In this document: positions 17,783-26,017 of the stretch, piece after piece | Layout: each line of letters opens with the position of its first letter | How positions within the stretch are numbered: position 1 is the stretch's first letter | Assembly (NCBI GenBank): GCA_018242505.1 | Contig: JAFEBU010000056.1 | Span: forward strand, 21,479-85,478 | DNA length: 64,000 nt | Direction of reading: 5' to 3' | Source: Pseudomonadota bacterium | GTDB taxonomy: Bacteria; Pseudomonadota; Alphaproteobacteria; Reyranellales; Reyranellaceae | Translations under genes and position numbers: made by a program | Notes under the pieces: generated by a model | The model's database searches: none | What the model was told of the DNA's origin: nothing | The model's input: only the letters and a program-made list of their open reading frames with translations

Positions 17783-18007
17783 ATGACCAAAGTGATCTCG
17801 ATCGTGATGCTCTTGGCGGCGGGTTCGCTCGCGGCCTGCGACCGGCCATGGACGGGCGCCGAGAAAGGGGCCGCGGCTGGCAGCGCGATCGGCACAGGCA
17901 TCGGTCTCGTCACGGGGAGCAGCTTCGGAACCGTCGTCGGCGCCGGTCTGATTGGCGGTGCGGTCGGCTATCTGGGCGGCACGGCCATCGACAACAAGAA
18001 CAAGTAG
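17783..18007 (+). CDS. Glycine-zipper lipoprotein
   Basis: This is a 74-residue protein. An N-terminal signal ends in a lipobox LAAC (Cys at about 19), predicting lipid attachment in the envelope. The mature part is a glycine zipper (GAAAGSAIGTGIG, GTVVGAGLIGGAVGYLGG), similar to the YMGG/17-kDa-antigen-like lipoproteins. The ATG at 17783 has GGAGGG about nine bases upstream. It follows the pet terminator and has its own short leader. A role in envelope integrity is assumed from the family only. Confidence 0.75.
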   Translation: MTKVISIVMLLAAGSLAACDRPWTGAEKGAAAGSAIGTGIGLVTGSSFGTVVGAGLIGGAVGYLGGTAIDNKNK

Positions 18008-18017
18008 GGGGACCGAC

Positions 18018-18347
18018 ATGAGAAGTGCAGTTGCCGGCGGGCTTTGCGGCCTGCTTGTCCTCACCTCAGCGGCCTGGGCCCAGGTTCCGCCGCTCAACTT
18101 CGATCAAGCGGCTTATGTCACCTGTCGCGAGGCGCAGGCGATGCAGCCTGAGGCCCGCAAGCAGCTTGCCGTTTTCCTGGCTGAACATTCGGCGCGCTAT
18201 CGTGGCGTCTCGCTTCCCAACGATGAGCGCGGCGGCCAGCTCGCGATGCTGGTACGGGGCGGCTGCACGCTGGCGCCCGACGCCTATCTGTTTACTGTCA
18301 TCGACCGGGCGATCCTGGCCGAGAAGGACAAGCTGCCCAAACGGTAG
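18018..18347 (+). CDS. Small secreted protein, HdeA/HdeB-like
   Basis: This 109-residue protein has a clear Sec signal peptide (about 1-21, ending AWAQ). The mature part has two cysteines (near 36 and 83) and a helical pattern around FDQAAYVTCREA and GGQLAMLVRGGC. This layout recalls the HdeA/HdeB acid-stress periplasmic chaperones, but the similarity is one of size, cysteine spacing and location. It starts 10 bases after the lipoprotein gene and is probably in the same transcript. It converges on the CitE-like gene with one base between the stops. Confidence 0.6.
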   Translation: MRSAVAGGLCGLLVLTSAAWAQVPPLNFDQAAYVTCREAQAMQPEARKQLAVFLAEHSARYRGVSLPNDERGGQLAMLVRGGCTLAPDAYLFTVIDRAILAEKDKLPKR

Positions 18348-18348
18348 C

Positions 18349-19251
18349 TCAGCGTCCCGCCTGCCGCCGTTCGATCGCCTCGTACCGGGCGACGAGCTTT
18401 CGCGCCCGCTCGACGACCGGGATGTCGATCATCTTGCCGTCGACGGAGAAGGAGCCGCGCCCCTCGGCCGCAGCCTGGCGGTCCGCCTCGATCAGCTTGC
18501 GGGCGTGGGCGACCTCATCCTCAGTCGGCGTGAAGGCTGCGTTCAGCGCCGTGACCAGGCCGGGATGGATGCAGGTCCCGCCCGAGAAGCCGAAACGGCG
18601 AGCACGTTCGGCGCTCTTGCGGTAAGCGTCCGGATCGGAATAGTCGGCCACGGTCCCCAGGATACCGATCATCGGCACGCCATGCGCCTGGGCGGCGAAG
18701 GCGACCAGCCGCTTGGGCAGCTCCAGCGTCTCGTCACCCGGCACCGAGCCGGTCTCGAGGGCAAAATCCTCGCCCCCCAGCATCAGCGCGATCAGTCGCG
18801 GCGCGTGCTCGGCGATGTCGTGGATCCGGGCCAGCGCGCGGGGATGCTCGATCATGCCGCCGAACCCCACGCTGCCGACGGGCAGGCCGCGTTCGCGCTC
18901 GAGATCGCTCACGACCTCGTCGAGCAGCTTCAGATGCTGCACGCTCTCGGTCTTGGTGATGAAGAGCGCCGAGAGGCCAGGGCGCACTGCCGCCTCGATG
19001 TCCGGGATGGCAAGCCGGAGCGGCCGGTTGATGCGCACCGCGACATCAGCCCCGCCGCGCGCCACCTTCTTCATCGTCTCGGGCAGCATCGCCCGCGCTT
19101 CGGGCTTCTGCGCCGGCTGCACGCTGTCCTCGAGATCGACCAGAACGCAATCGGCGCCGCGTTCATGCGCCTTGTCGATGAACTTCGGCACGTTGCCCGG
19201 CACGTAGAGGATCGAGCGCCAGACGGGTGGGGCGGGTCGTTCGACGGTCAC
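18349..19251 (-). CDS. HpcH/HpaI aldolase / CitE-like CoA-ester lyase
   Basis: This 300-residue TIM-barrel protein is of the CitE/CitE-like (HpcH/HpaI) family. Features visible are RSILYVPGN at the N-terminus, the metal-binding carboxylates in VDLEDSVQ and LMLGGEDFALETG, an arginine in VRINRP and the C-terminal GGTCIHPGLV. Such enzymes cleave or form acyl-CoA esters such as malyl-, methylmalyl- or citramalyl-CoA. The start is GTG at 19251, overlapping the TGA of the CaiB gene (GTGA), so the two are coupled. With a CoA-transferase next to it, a catabolic dicarboxylate pathway is plausible, but the substrate is unknown. Confidence 0.85.
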   Translation of the reverse strand: MTVERPAPPVWRSILYVPGNVPKFIDKAHERGADCVLVDLEDSVQPAQKPEARAMLPETMKKVARGGADVAVRINRPLRLAIPDIEAAVRPGLSALFITKTESVQHLKLLDEVVSDLERERGLPVGSVGFGGMIEHPRALARIHDIAEHAPRLIALMLGGEDFALETGSVPGDETLELPKRLVAFAAQAHGVPMIGILGTVADYSDPDAYRKSAERARRFGFSGGTCIHPGLVTALNAAFTPTEDEVAHARKLIEADRQAAAEGRGSFSVDGKMIDIPVVERARKLVARYEAIERRQAGR

Positions 19252-20483
19252 GTCTTCTTTCCCTTCGAGATCACGCCGGTTTGGCAGAGCTTGGCATATT
19301 CGGCCTCGCCCAGCAGTGGCTTCAGCAGCGCTTCATTGTGTTCGCCGACCGTCGGCGCTGCCGATTTCAGCGCGCCGGGCGTGGCGGACATCCGCGGCAC
19401 GACGGGATGCGTCGGCAACTCACCCATCTCGGTGTCTGGGATCTCGATCAGCGCCTCGCGCTCCAGCACGTAGTCGTCCTGCACGATCTGCGCGATGTCG
19501 TAGACCGGGCCGATCGTTACGCCGGCCTCGTCGAAATATTTCAGGTTCTCGTCGAGGTCGCGTGCGCCGATGAACGCGCCGATCAGACGGTCGAGCTCGA
19601 GGCCGTTCTTCACCCGCTCGATGTTGGTGGCGAAGCGCGGATCCTTCGCAAGCTCGGGCTTGCCGATCTTTGCCAGGACGCGCTCGGCCATGCCCTGCGT
19701 CGAGGCCGAGAGGCACACCCAGCGTCCATCCTTCGTCTGGTAGACGTTACGCGGCGCGGCATTGGTCGAGCGGCTGCCGGTGCGCACCTTCACTTCACCT
19801 GTGAGTTTGTAGTTGGCGGCCTGCGGCCCCAGCATCGAATAGAGCGGGTCGAACAGCGGCAGATCGAGCACCTGGCCCTTGCCGCCGTTCACCTCGACCT
19901 CACGTAACGCGACCATCACCGCACCGTAGCCGTTCAGCGCCGCCATGCAGTCGGCGAGGTACATCGGCGGCAGCACCGGTTCGCGGTCGGCGAAGCCGTT
20001 CATCGAGGCGAAGCCGCTATAGCCTTCGATCAATGTGCCGAAGCCCGGCTTGTGGCGATAGCGTCCGTCCTGGCCCCAACCCGAAATACGTACGATCACC
20101 AGCTTGGGATTGGCTTGGTGCAACGTGGCAGGCGAGAGGCCCATATCCTCCAGCACGCCAGGTCGGAAGCTCTCGACCAGGATCGCGGCGGAAGCGGCGA
20201 GCTGGCGGACGATCGCCCGACCGGCATCCGAGCGCAGGTCGAGCGCGATGCTCTTCTTGTTGCGGCTGTAGACCTTCCAGGCGGTCTCCACGCCCTTCAC
20301 GCGCCACGAGCGCAGCGTGTCGCCCTCCGGCGGCTCGACCTTGATCACCTCGGCCCCGAAATCGGCGAGCTGCAGGGTGAGCACGTTGCCGGCCACCAGG
20401 CGCGACAGGTCGACGACACGGACTCCGTTCAGCGGGCCGGTGGCGTTAGGAGAAAAGGACTTCTTGGTGGGACGTCTGGTCAT
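19248..20483 (-). CDS. CaiB/BaiF family CoA-transferase
   Basis: This 411-residue class III CoA-transferase moves CoA between carboxylic acids through an acyl-aspartyl intermediate. It shows the family's GVRVVDLSRLVAGN start, the EVIKVEPPEGDTLRSW region, NKKSIALDLRS and the catalytic-Asp region ADCMAALNGYGAVMVAL. A paired CitE-like lyase follows, as in C4/C5 dicarboxylate or carnitine-type catabolic operons. Upstream 20484-20588 holds a hairpin and the end of the dienelactone hydrolase gene. Substrates are not deducible. Confidence 0.88.
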   Translation of the reverse strand: MTRRPTKKSFSPNATGPLNGVRVVDLSRLVAGNVLTLQLADFGAEVIKVEPPEGDTLRSWRVKGVETAWKVYSRNKKSIALDLRSDAGRAIVRQLAASAAILVESFRPGVLEDMGLSPATLHQANPKLVIVRISGWGQDGRYRHKPGFGTLIEGYSGFASMNGFADREPVLPPMYLADCMAALNGYGAVMVALREVEVNGGKGQVLDLPLFDPLYSMLGPQAANYKLTGEVKVRTGSRSTNAAPRNVYQTKDGRWVCLSASTQGMAERVLAKIGKPELAKDPRFATNIERVKNGLELDRLIGAFIGARDLDENLKYFDEAGVTIGPVYDIAQIVQDDYVLEREALIEIPDTEMGELPTHPVVPRMSATPGALKSAAPTVGEHNEALLKPLLGEAEYAKLCQTGVISKGKKT

Positions 20484-20538
20484 GGCCGGGGCGCACGACT
20501 CCAGTCGGGCGTCTTTTCGTTGGATCGAATGGAAGATC

Positions 20539-20579
20539 GCGCCACTTCAGCGCGCAGGTTACTGCGCGCGCAGTGGCGC
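20539..20579. repeat. Extended hairpin between dienelactone hydrolase and CaiB genes
   Basis: Outer arms GCGCCACT (20539-20546) and AGTGGCGC (20572-20579) flank inner arms GCGCGCA (20550-20556) and TGCGCGC (20563-20569). The structure lies just after the minus-strand hydrolase stop. There is no T-run, so it may act as a weak or Rho-dependent terminator or an mRNA stabiliser. Confidence 0.65.
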
Positions 20580-20588
20580 GCGCCCCAG

Positions 20589-21257
20589 CTATCCCACGTG
20601 CTGCTTCATGAATTCCAGCGTCCGGCCCATCGCCTGCTTGGAAGCCGCGGCATCGTAGGAGCCACGCTCGTCGCAATGGAAGCCGTGGTCGGCCGGATAG
20701 TCGTAGACCTGCACGTCGGGATGGAGCTTCCGGATCTCGTTCACATGCGCCATTGGGATGTGCATGTCCTTGTCGCCGAAATGCATCATGGTCGGCACTT
20801 GCGGCTTTTCGTTCTTGGTGCCGTAGATGCCGCCGCCATAGTAGGCGATGGCCGCATCGGGCTTGAGCCGCGTCGCCGACAGCCAGGTAATGGTGCCGCC
20901 CCAGCAGAAGCCGGTCACCGCGACCTTCTTCGCGCCGCGCCTCTTCAATTCGGCGATCGCCGCATCGACATCCTGCACCGGCTTGTCGAGGCCGAGTTCG
21001 GTCACGTACTTGCGGCCTTCGGCGATGGTGTCGGGCGTGTAGCCGAGCTCGACGCCGGTCTTGATGTGGTCGAAGAATTTCGGCGCCAGTGCGAGATAGC
21101 CGTCGGCGGCGAACTTGTCGGTCACCGCTTTGATGTGGTGGTTCACACCGAAGATCTCCTGAATGACGACAATGCCACCCCGCGGCGTACCCTTCGGCGT
21201 GGCGAGATAGGCGCCGATCTCGCCGGCCGCCGACTTAAGACGGATATCTTCACCCAT
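20589..21257 (-). CDS. Dienelactone hydrolase family protein
   Basis: This 222-residue alpha/beta-hydrolase has the DLH nucleophile elbow with cysteine, GFCWGGTITW at about 118-127, and the later acid and histidine residues in YDYPADHGFHCDERGSYD. The cysteine nucleophile and glycine-rich elbow are the family's catalytic hallmarks. Classical members open dienelactones in chlorocatechol breakdown; many homologues hydrolyse other lactones or esters. It is followed by the CaiB-CitE pair, but separated from it by a hairpin, so it may be transcribed separately. Confidence 0.85.
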   Translation of the reverse strand: MGEDIRLKSAAGEIGAYLATPKGTPRGGIVVIQEIFGVNHHIKAVTDKFAADGYLALAPKFFDHIKTGVELGYTPDTIAEGRKYVTELGLDKPVQDVDAAIAELKRRGAKKVAVTGFCWGGTITWLSATRLKPDAAIAYYGGGIYGTKNEKPQVPTMMHFGDKDMHIPMAHVNEIRKLHPDVQVYDYPADHGFHCDERGSYDAAASKQAMGRTLEFMKQHVG

Positions 21258-21349
21258 GAGAAAACCTCCCGGTTGCGGGCCGCATCTGACATGGTAATCC
21301 GGCGCCGTTCAACCCATCCGCTCGCAGAGCGAGCGCAAGAAAGCCCGAC

Positions 21350-21973
21350 ATGTACATTCCCAAGCTGTTCGAAGTCTCCGAAGCCGTCGGCCGTGAGATC
21401 ATGCAGGCCCATGGCTGGGCGCTGCTGGTCACCACTGGCGCAGACGGCGTGCCCGTCGCGAGCCACCTCGCGCTTCTCTGGCAGGACGACGGCAGCGCCC
21501 ACGGACACCTGATCGGCCATATGGCCCGCGCGAACGTCCACTGGAAGCTGTTCGAGCACGCGCCGGAATCGATGGTCATGTTCTGGGGGCCGCACTCCTA
21601 TGTCTCACCGACCTGGTACACGCCGGGCCCCAAGGTGCCGACGTGGAACTACGTGACCGTGCATGCCTATGGCCGGCCGGAGATCATCGACGGCACAAAG
21701 GATGTGCTCGGGGTGCTGGCCAAGCTCACCGAGACGTACGAAGGGAGCGGTCCCGATGCCTGGACGCTCGACCGCTTGCCGCCGGGCAATGCCGAGATGC
21801 AGATCAGGGGCATCGTCGCCTTCCGCATTCCGCTCACGCGAATCGAGGCCAAGGCGAAGCTCAGCCAGAACCGCGAGCTGGAGGACCGCCATCGGGTGAT
21901 CGCGAAGCTCGAGGCCAGTGACAGCCAGGAGGCGCAGGCGACCGCACTCTGGATGAAGAAGGTATTGCCGTAG
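21350..21973 (+). CDS. FMN-binding negative transcriptional regulator (PaiB-like)
   Basis: This 207-residue protein has the PaiB/FMN-binding split-barrel fold, seen in the pattern MYIPKLFEV and HGWALLVTTGADGVPVASHLALLW, followed by HLIGHMARANVHWK and a GPHSYVSPTWY loop. In Bacillus, PaiB is a negative regulator, and many homologues are flavin- or FMN-binding proteins without a known DNA target. It is divergent from the dienelactone hydrolase gene across 92 bases. Its stop lies eight bases from the read-through end of the truncated ridA frame. Confidence 0.82.
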   Translation: MYIPKLFEVSEAVGREIMQAHGWALLVTTGADGVPVASHLALLWQDDGSAHGHLIGHMARANVHWKLFEHAPESMVMFWGPHSYVSPTWYTPGPKVPTWNYVTVHAYGRPEIIDGTKDVLGVLAKLTETYEGSGPDAWTLDRLPPGNAEMQIRGIVAFRIPLTRIEAKAKLSQNRELEDRHRVIAKLEASDSQEAQATALWMKKVLP

Positions 21974-21980
21974 GGCGAGT

Positions 21981-22028
21981 TCAGCCGTCGATCACGGCCA
22001 TGGCGTCCATCTCGAACAGCCAGCCCGG
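21981..22028 (-). pseudogene. Out-of-gene 3' tail of ridA beyond a premature stop
   Basis: The ridA frame continues for 16 codons after the TAA at 22029-22031 to a normal TGA at 21981-21983. It reads PGWLFEMDAMAVIDG, which is the family's conserved C-terminal strand. This shows the gene was longer and that the stop is a nonsense mutation rather than the natural end. Confidence 0.8.
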
Positions 22029-22385
22029 TTAGGCGAGCCGGCTCACGAAGATGAAGGTGCTAACCGGCGGCGATGCCGTGTTGACATAGCGGTCACGCAC
22101 CTTCTGGAAGGCCGTACGCTGTTCCGGCGTGACCGACGCCACGCAGTAGTTGTTGATCTTCACGAGATTGCGGAAGCTGCCGCCCGCAGCCTTGAGGGCG
22201 GCGTCGAGGTTCTTGAATACCTGCTCGACCTGTGCCGTGAAGTCACCCTCGCCGACCAGCTTGTCGTTGGTGTCGTGCGGCACCTGGCCTGCGATCAACA
22301 CGAGCTTGCCGCCCGTGACCTCGCAGATTTGCGAATAGCCGCCGCGCCGCGGCATGGTTTGCGGATTGGAGAAGGTGACGGTCAT
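22029..22385 (-). CDS. Truncated RidA/YjgF family protein
   Basis: This 118-residue protein keeps most of the Rid fold, with YSQICEVTGGKLVLIAGQV, DLDAALKAAGG and the AGGSFRNLVKINNY turn. It ends at VSRLA*, about 15 residues short of the family's usual end. The arginine used by catalytic RidA deaminases (PARS in E. coli) is V here (SPPVST), so it belongs to a Rid branch without deaminase activity. The ATG at 22385 has GGAG six bases upstream; an alternative at 22397 adds four residues. The lost C-terminal strand takes part in the trimer core, so function is doubtful. The gene is downstream of ychF. Confidence 0.78.
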   Translation of the reverse strand: MTVTFSNPQTMPRRGGYSQICEVTGGKLVLIAGQVPHDTNDKLVGEGDFTAQVEQVFKNLDAALKAAGGSFRNLVKINNYCVASVTPEQRTAFQKVRDRYVNTASPPVSTFIFVSRLA

Positions 22386-22447
22386 GTGTGGCTCCATGGA
22401 AAGAGGCCCGCAGGGGCAAGGAAGGACCCTTCCACACCCTCCTCCAT

Positions 22448-22490
22448 CCGTCGATCACGGCCACCAGGGCATGCATCTCGGCAGCCAGCC
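22448..22490 (-). pseudogene. Decayed RidA C-terminal tail
   Basis: On the minus strand this reads GWL, then a one-base frameshift, then EMHALVAVIDG, matching the tail of the neighbouring ridA. The two tails share a 15-base identical run (CGTCGATCACGGCCA on the plus strand). Only the tail remains, between the ychF stop and the ridA start. It is best explained as the remnant of a second, tandem Rid gene. Confidence 0.65.
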
Positions 22491-22518
22491 GGCCTGGAAG
22501 GGTCGGGTTGTCGCGACT

Positions 22519-23616
22519 TCAGACGTTGAACCGGAAATGGAAGACATCGCCGTCCCTGACGGCGTAGTCCTTTCCTTCGAGGCGGAGCTTTCCGGCGTCA
22601 CGCGCGCCTGCTTCGCCGTCGAGCGCCACATAGTCGTCGTAGGCGATGGTTTCAGCCCGGATGAAGCCCTTCTCGAAGTCGGTATGGATCACGCCGGCCG
22701 CTTCGGGCGCTCTGGCTTCGCGCCGAACCGTCCAGGCGCGCGCCTCCTTCGGTCCGACAGTGAAGAAGGTGACGAGGTCGAGGAGCGCGTAGCCGGCCTG
22801 CACCACGCGGGCGAGGCCCGTTTGCTTGAGGCCGAGGTGGCCGAGGTACTCGGCCTGGTCGTCGGGCGGAAGCTGCGCCACTTCGGCTTCGATCGCAGCC
22901 GAGATCACCACCGAGGGAATGCCGCGCCCTTTGGCCCAGGCTTCGGCTTTGGCGCTGTGCGGATTGCCGGTCGCGGCCGACGCTTCCTCGACGTTCAGCA
23001 CATACATCATGGGTTTGGCGGTGATGAGCTGCAGGCGGGCGAAGATCGGCCGCTCGGCATCGGCAAGCACCGCGACGCGGGCAGGCTTGCCGTCGCGCAG
23101 CGCGTCGAGCGCCTTCCTGACGACCGGCGCCTCGGCCGCGGCCTCCTTGTCGCCCCCCTTGGCCCGCTTCTCGAGATTGGGCAGGCGCTTCTCGAGGCTG
23201 TCGAGGTCGGCCAGCATCAGCTCGGTCTCGACGATCTCGGCGTCGCGCACCGGATCGACGCTGCCGGCCACGTGGGTCACGTCGCCGTCCTCGAAGCAGC
23301 GCAGCACATGGGCGATGGCATCGACCTCGCGGATATTGGCGAGGAACTGGTTGCCGAGGCCTTCGCCCTTGCTGGCGCCCTTCACCAGCCCGGCGATGTC
23401 GACGAATTCGAGCTGGGTGTTGATGATCTTGGCCGAATGCGCGATGGCCGCGAGCTTCTCGAGCCGCGGATCGGGCACGGCGACGCGCCCCACATTCGGC
23501 TCGATGGTGCAGAACGGATAATTGGCCGCCTGCGCCGCTTGCGTGGCAGTGAGCGCATTGAACAGGGTCGACTTGCCGACATTGGGCAGGCCGACGATTC
23601 CGCAGTTGAAACCCAT
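22519..23616 (-). CDS. ychF: Redox-regulated ATPase YchF (Obg-like)
   Basis: This 365-residue P-loop protein of the Obg/YchF family prefers ATP to GTP and is linked to stress response and translation. The G1 loop NVGKSTLFN lies near 12-20, the G3 motif DIAGLVKGASKGEGLG near 70-85 and the NVEEA G4-like region later. The C-terminal TGS domain is present (ARAWTVRREARAPEAAGVIHT). Gene order ychF-pth-rplY-prs reading left to right on the minus strand is the usual alphaproteobacterial block. Confidence 0.95.
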   Translation of the reverse strand: MGFNCGIVGLPNVGKSTLFNALTATQAAQAANYPFCTIEPNVGRVAVPDPRLEKLAAIAHSAKIINTQLEFVDIAGLVKGASKGEGLGNQFLANIREVDAIAHVLRCFEDGDVTHVAGSVDPVRDAEIVETELMLADLDSLEKRLPNLEKRAKGGDKEAAAEAPVVRKALDALRDGKPARVAVLADAERPIFARLQLITAKPMMYVLNVEEASAATGNPHSAKAEAWAKGRGIPSVVISAAIEAEVAQLPPDDQAEYLGHLGLKQTGLARVVQAGYALLDLVTFFTVGPKEARAWTVRREARAPEAAGVIHTDFEKGFIRAETIAYDDYVALDGEAGARDAGKLRLEGKDYAVRDGDVFHFRFNV

Positions 23617-23619
23617 GGT

Positions 23620-24243
23620 CTACTCTTCGTGGGACAGCCTGGCCGGCAGATTGGGGGGCGGCGCGAGATTCGCCACCCGGCTCATGTACTTTTCGTCACC
23701 CTTGGCGGTGCCCTCGACCAGAAGCGCCGATTCCTCGGCAAGCGCGCCCAGGAGCTTCGGCAGCCAGCCGTCCTTCGGATCGCGCTCGTCGGGTTCGAAG
23801 TCGCGCAGCACCCAGTGCAGGACCAGGTCCTTGTGGCCGGGATGGCCGATGCCGATGCGTACGCGGCGATAGTCGTTGCCGACATGGGCATCGATATCGC
23901 GCAGGCCGTTGTGGCCGCCGGCGCCGCCGCCCTTCTTCATGCGCACGCGGCCGGGCGCGAGGTCGAGTTCGTCATGGAACACCACGACGCGGTCGAGCGG
24001 CACCTTGAGGAAGCGCACCGCCTCGCCGACCGCCTTGCTCGACTCGTTCATGAAGGTCATCGGCTTCAGCGCGAGCGTGCGCTCGCCGGCGAGATGGCCT
24101 TCCGCCATCTCGCCGTTGAAGCGCGCGCGCCAGGGCGAGAAGACACGGCGGCGGACGATCTCGTCCACCGCCATGAATCCGACGTTGTGCCGGTGCCCCG
24201 CATAGCGCGGCCCGGGATTGCCGAGGCCGACCAGCAGCAGCAT
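23620..24243 (-). CDS. pth: Aminoacyl-tRNA hydrolase (peptidyl-tRNA hydrolase)
   Basis: This 207-residue enzyme releases peptides from peptidyl-tRNA dropped by stalled ribosomes. The N-terminus LLLVGLGNPGPRYAGHRHNVGF carries the catalytic histidine (about residue 19), and the FHDELDLAPGRVRMKKGGGAGGHNGL region carries the active-site Asp and Asn. The C-terminus is extended beyond the core by a proline-rich tail. It starts 27 bases after rplY and ends four bases before ychF. Confidence 0.95.
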   Translation of the reverse strand: MLLLVGLGNPGPRYAGHRHNVGFMAVDEIVRRRVFSPWRARFNGEMAEGHLAGERTLALKPMTFMNESSKAVGEAVRFLKVPLDRVVVFHDELDLAPGRVRMKKGGGAGGHNGLRDIDAHVGNDYRRVRIGIGHPGHKDLVLHWVLRDFEPDERDPKDGWLPKLLGALAEESALLVEGTAKGDEKYMSRVANLAPPPNLPARLSHEE

Positions 24244-24270
24244 GGGAAGGGCGGGGCGCCGAGGCCCCGC

Positions 24271-24984
24271 TTACTTCTTGGCCGGCGTTGCCGCCGCCGC
24301 GGCAGGCGTGGCGCCCGCTGCGGGCGCTGCCGGTGCGCCTGCACCGGCAGCCGGTGTCGCCGCATCCGCCGCCGGCGCGGCGGCGTCTGCCGCCGCCTGG
24401 GCGGCCGCTTCGCGCACCACGGTGGGAGCGGCGATCGAGGCGACGGTGGCGTCCTTCTCGCGCGGCACCATGCGCACGCGCTCCGGCGCCTTCAGCGTGG
24501 AGATGTGCACGGAATGGCCGATCTCGAGCCCGGTCAGGTCGACCTCGAAGAACTCCGGAATGAGGTCGGGCTTGGTGCGCACCGTGATCTCGTGCATGAC
24601 GATGTTCAGCACGCCGCCGCGCTTGATGCCGGGCGCCGCCGCTTCGTTCCTGAAATGGACGGGCACCTGCACGGTGATGATCGAATCGGGTCCGATGCGC
24701 AGGAAGTCGAGATGCAGAGGACGGTCGCTCACCGGATCGAGCTGGACGTCGCGCGGGAGCACATCGACATTCGTGCCCTCGACATCGATCTGGATCCGGT
24801 GATTGAAGAAGCCCTCCTTGTGAATCTCGCGCTCGATCGTCTTGGGGTCGACCGCGATCATCAGGGGGGCCTGCTTGTCGCCGTAGATCACGGCGGGAAT
24901 CAGTCCATCGCGACGGCTGGAACGGGCGCCCCCTTTGCCGGCCCGGTCCCGCTTCTTCGCGACGACCTTCGTCGTCTCTGCCAT
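24271..24984 (-). CDS. rplY: 50S ribosomal protein L25 (CTC type)
   Basis: This 237-residue L25/general stress protein Ctc binds 5S rRNA in the large subunit. The N-terminal L25 domain (RDRAGKGGARSSRRDGLIPAVIYG, DVQLDPVSDRPLHLDFLR) is followed by the CTC beta-domain and an unusually long alanine-rich tail of about 60 residues. The ATG at 24984 is preceded by GGAGAAG five bases upstream. An ATG at 25023 is possible but lacks a Shine-Dalgarno. It lies between prs and pth. Confidence 0.93.
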   Translation of the reverse strand: MAETTKVVAKKRDRAGKGGARSSRRDGLIPAVIYGDKQAPLMIAVDPKTIEREIHKEGFFNHRIQIDVEGTNVDVLPRDVQLDPVSDRPLHLDFLRIGPDSIITVQVPVHFRNEAAAPGIKRGGVLNIVMHEITVRTKPDLIPEFFEVDLTGLEIGHSVHISTLKAPERVRMVPREKDATVASIAAPTVVREAAAQAAADAAAPAADAATPAAGAGAPAAPAAGATPAAAAATPAKK

Positions 24985-25084
24985 TTCAACTTCTCCTATC
25001 TGGTTGGCTGTTGCTCTCTTCATCGCGGCGTGGCCTCCAGGGGTGCCCGACGCCGGATCTCGTTGAACTCCTGACTGATCCGTC

Positions 25085-26017
25085 CTAGCCGAACAGGCTC
25101 GACACCGAGGTCTCCTCGGAAATGCGTTTCATGGCCTCCGCCATCAGCGAGGCGATGCTGAGCGGCCGCACATTGGACGACACGCGCACCGCCTCGGTGG
25201 GCAGGATCGAATCGGTGATCACCAGCTTCTCCATCGGAGAGGCGGCGACGCGGGCGACTGCACCGCCCGACAGCACGCCATGCGTGACGTAGGCGCAAAC
25301 CGACTTGGCGCCATGGTCCATCAACGCGACCGAAGCATTGCAGAGCGTGCCCGCCGAATCGACGATGTCGTCGATCAGGATGCAGTCGCGGTCTTTCACG
25401 TCGCCGATCACGTTCATCACCTCGCTGACGCCCGCCGCCTCGCGACGCTTGTCGATGATGGCAAGGTCGGCATCGATGCGCTTGGCGATCGCTCGGGCGC
25501 GCACCACACCGCCGGTATCGGGCGACACGACGGTCAGGCTGCGATTGGCGAGCGTGTCCTTGATGTCCTTGGAAAAGACGGGGCCAGCGTAGAGATTGTC
25601 GAGCGGAATATCAAAAAAACCCTGGATCTGGCCGGCATGGAGATCCAGGGTCAAAACGCGGTTCGCGCCAGCATTGGTGATCAGGTTGGCCACCAGCTTG
25701 GCCGTGATCGGCGTACGTGAGCCGGTCCTGCGATCCTGGCGAGCATAGCCGTAGTAGGGCATCACCGCCGTGATGCGGCGCGCGGAACTGCGGCGCAGCG
25801 CATCGATGGTGATCAGGAGCTCCATCAGATGGTCGTTCGCGGGATAGCTCGTCGATTGGATGACGAACACGTCCTCGCCGCGCACGTTCTCCAGGATCTC
25901 GACGAAGATCTCGTTGTCCGAGAATCGCTTGATGTTCGCCCGCACGAGCGGCAGCGCGAGCTTGGCGGATATCGCCTCCGCCAGCGGCCGATTGCTGTTG
26001 CCGGTCAGGATCTTCAT
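25085..26017 (-). CDS. prs: Ribose-phosphate pyrophosphokinase
   Basis: This 310-residue enzyme makes PRPP from ribose 5-phosphate and ATP for nucleotides, histidine, tryptophan and NAD. Signatures are the start LTGNSNRPLAEAI, ANIKRFSDNEIFVEI, the ATP flexible loop YGYARQDRRTGSR and the PRPP-binding loop CILIDDIVDSAGTLCNA. All active-site motifs are intact. It heads the prs-rplY-pth-ychF block, with promoter elements presumably in the 170 bp upstream (26018-26180). Confidence 0.96.
   Translation of the reverse strand: MKILTGNSNRPLAEAISAKLALPLVRANIKRFSDNEIFVEILENVRGEDVFVIQSTSYPANDHLMELLITIDALRRSSARRITAVMPYYGYARQDRRTGSRTPITAKLVANLITNAGANRVLTLDLHAGQIQGFFDIPLDNLYAGPVFSKDIKDTLANRSLTVVSPDTGGVVRARAIAKRIDADLAIIDKRREAAGVSEVMNVIGDVKDRDCILIDDIVDSAGTLCNASVALMDHGAKSVCAYVTHGVLSGGAVARVAASPMEKLVITDSILPTEAVRVSSNVRPLSIASLMAEAMKRISEETSVSSLFG

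Noticed and set aside
22354..25074. 906-codon plus-strand open frame opposite ychF, pth and rplY
   Set aside because: Its amino-acid makeup is typical of antisense frames and it has no start signal; the three minus-strand genes are unmistakable.
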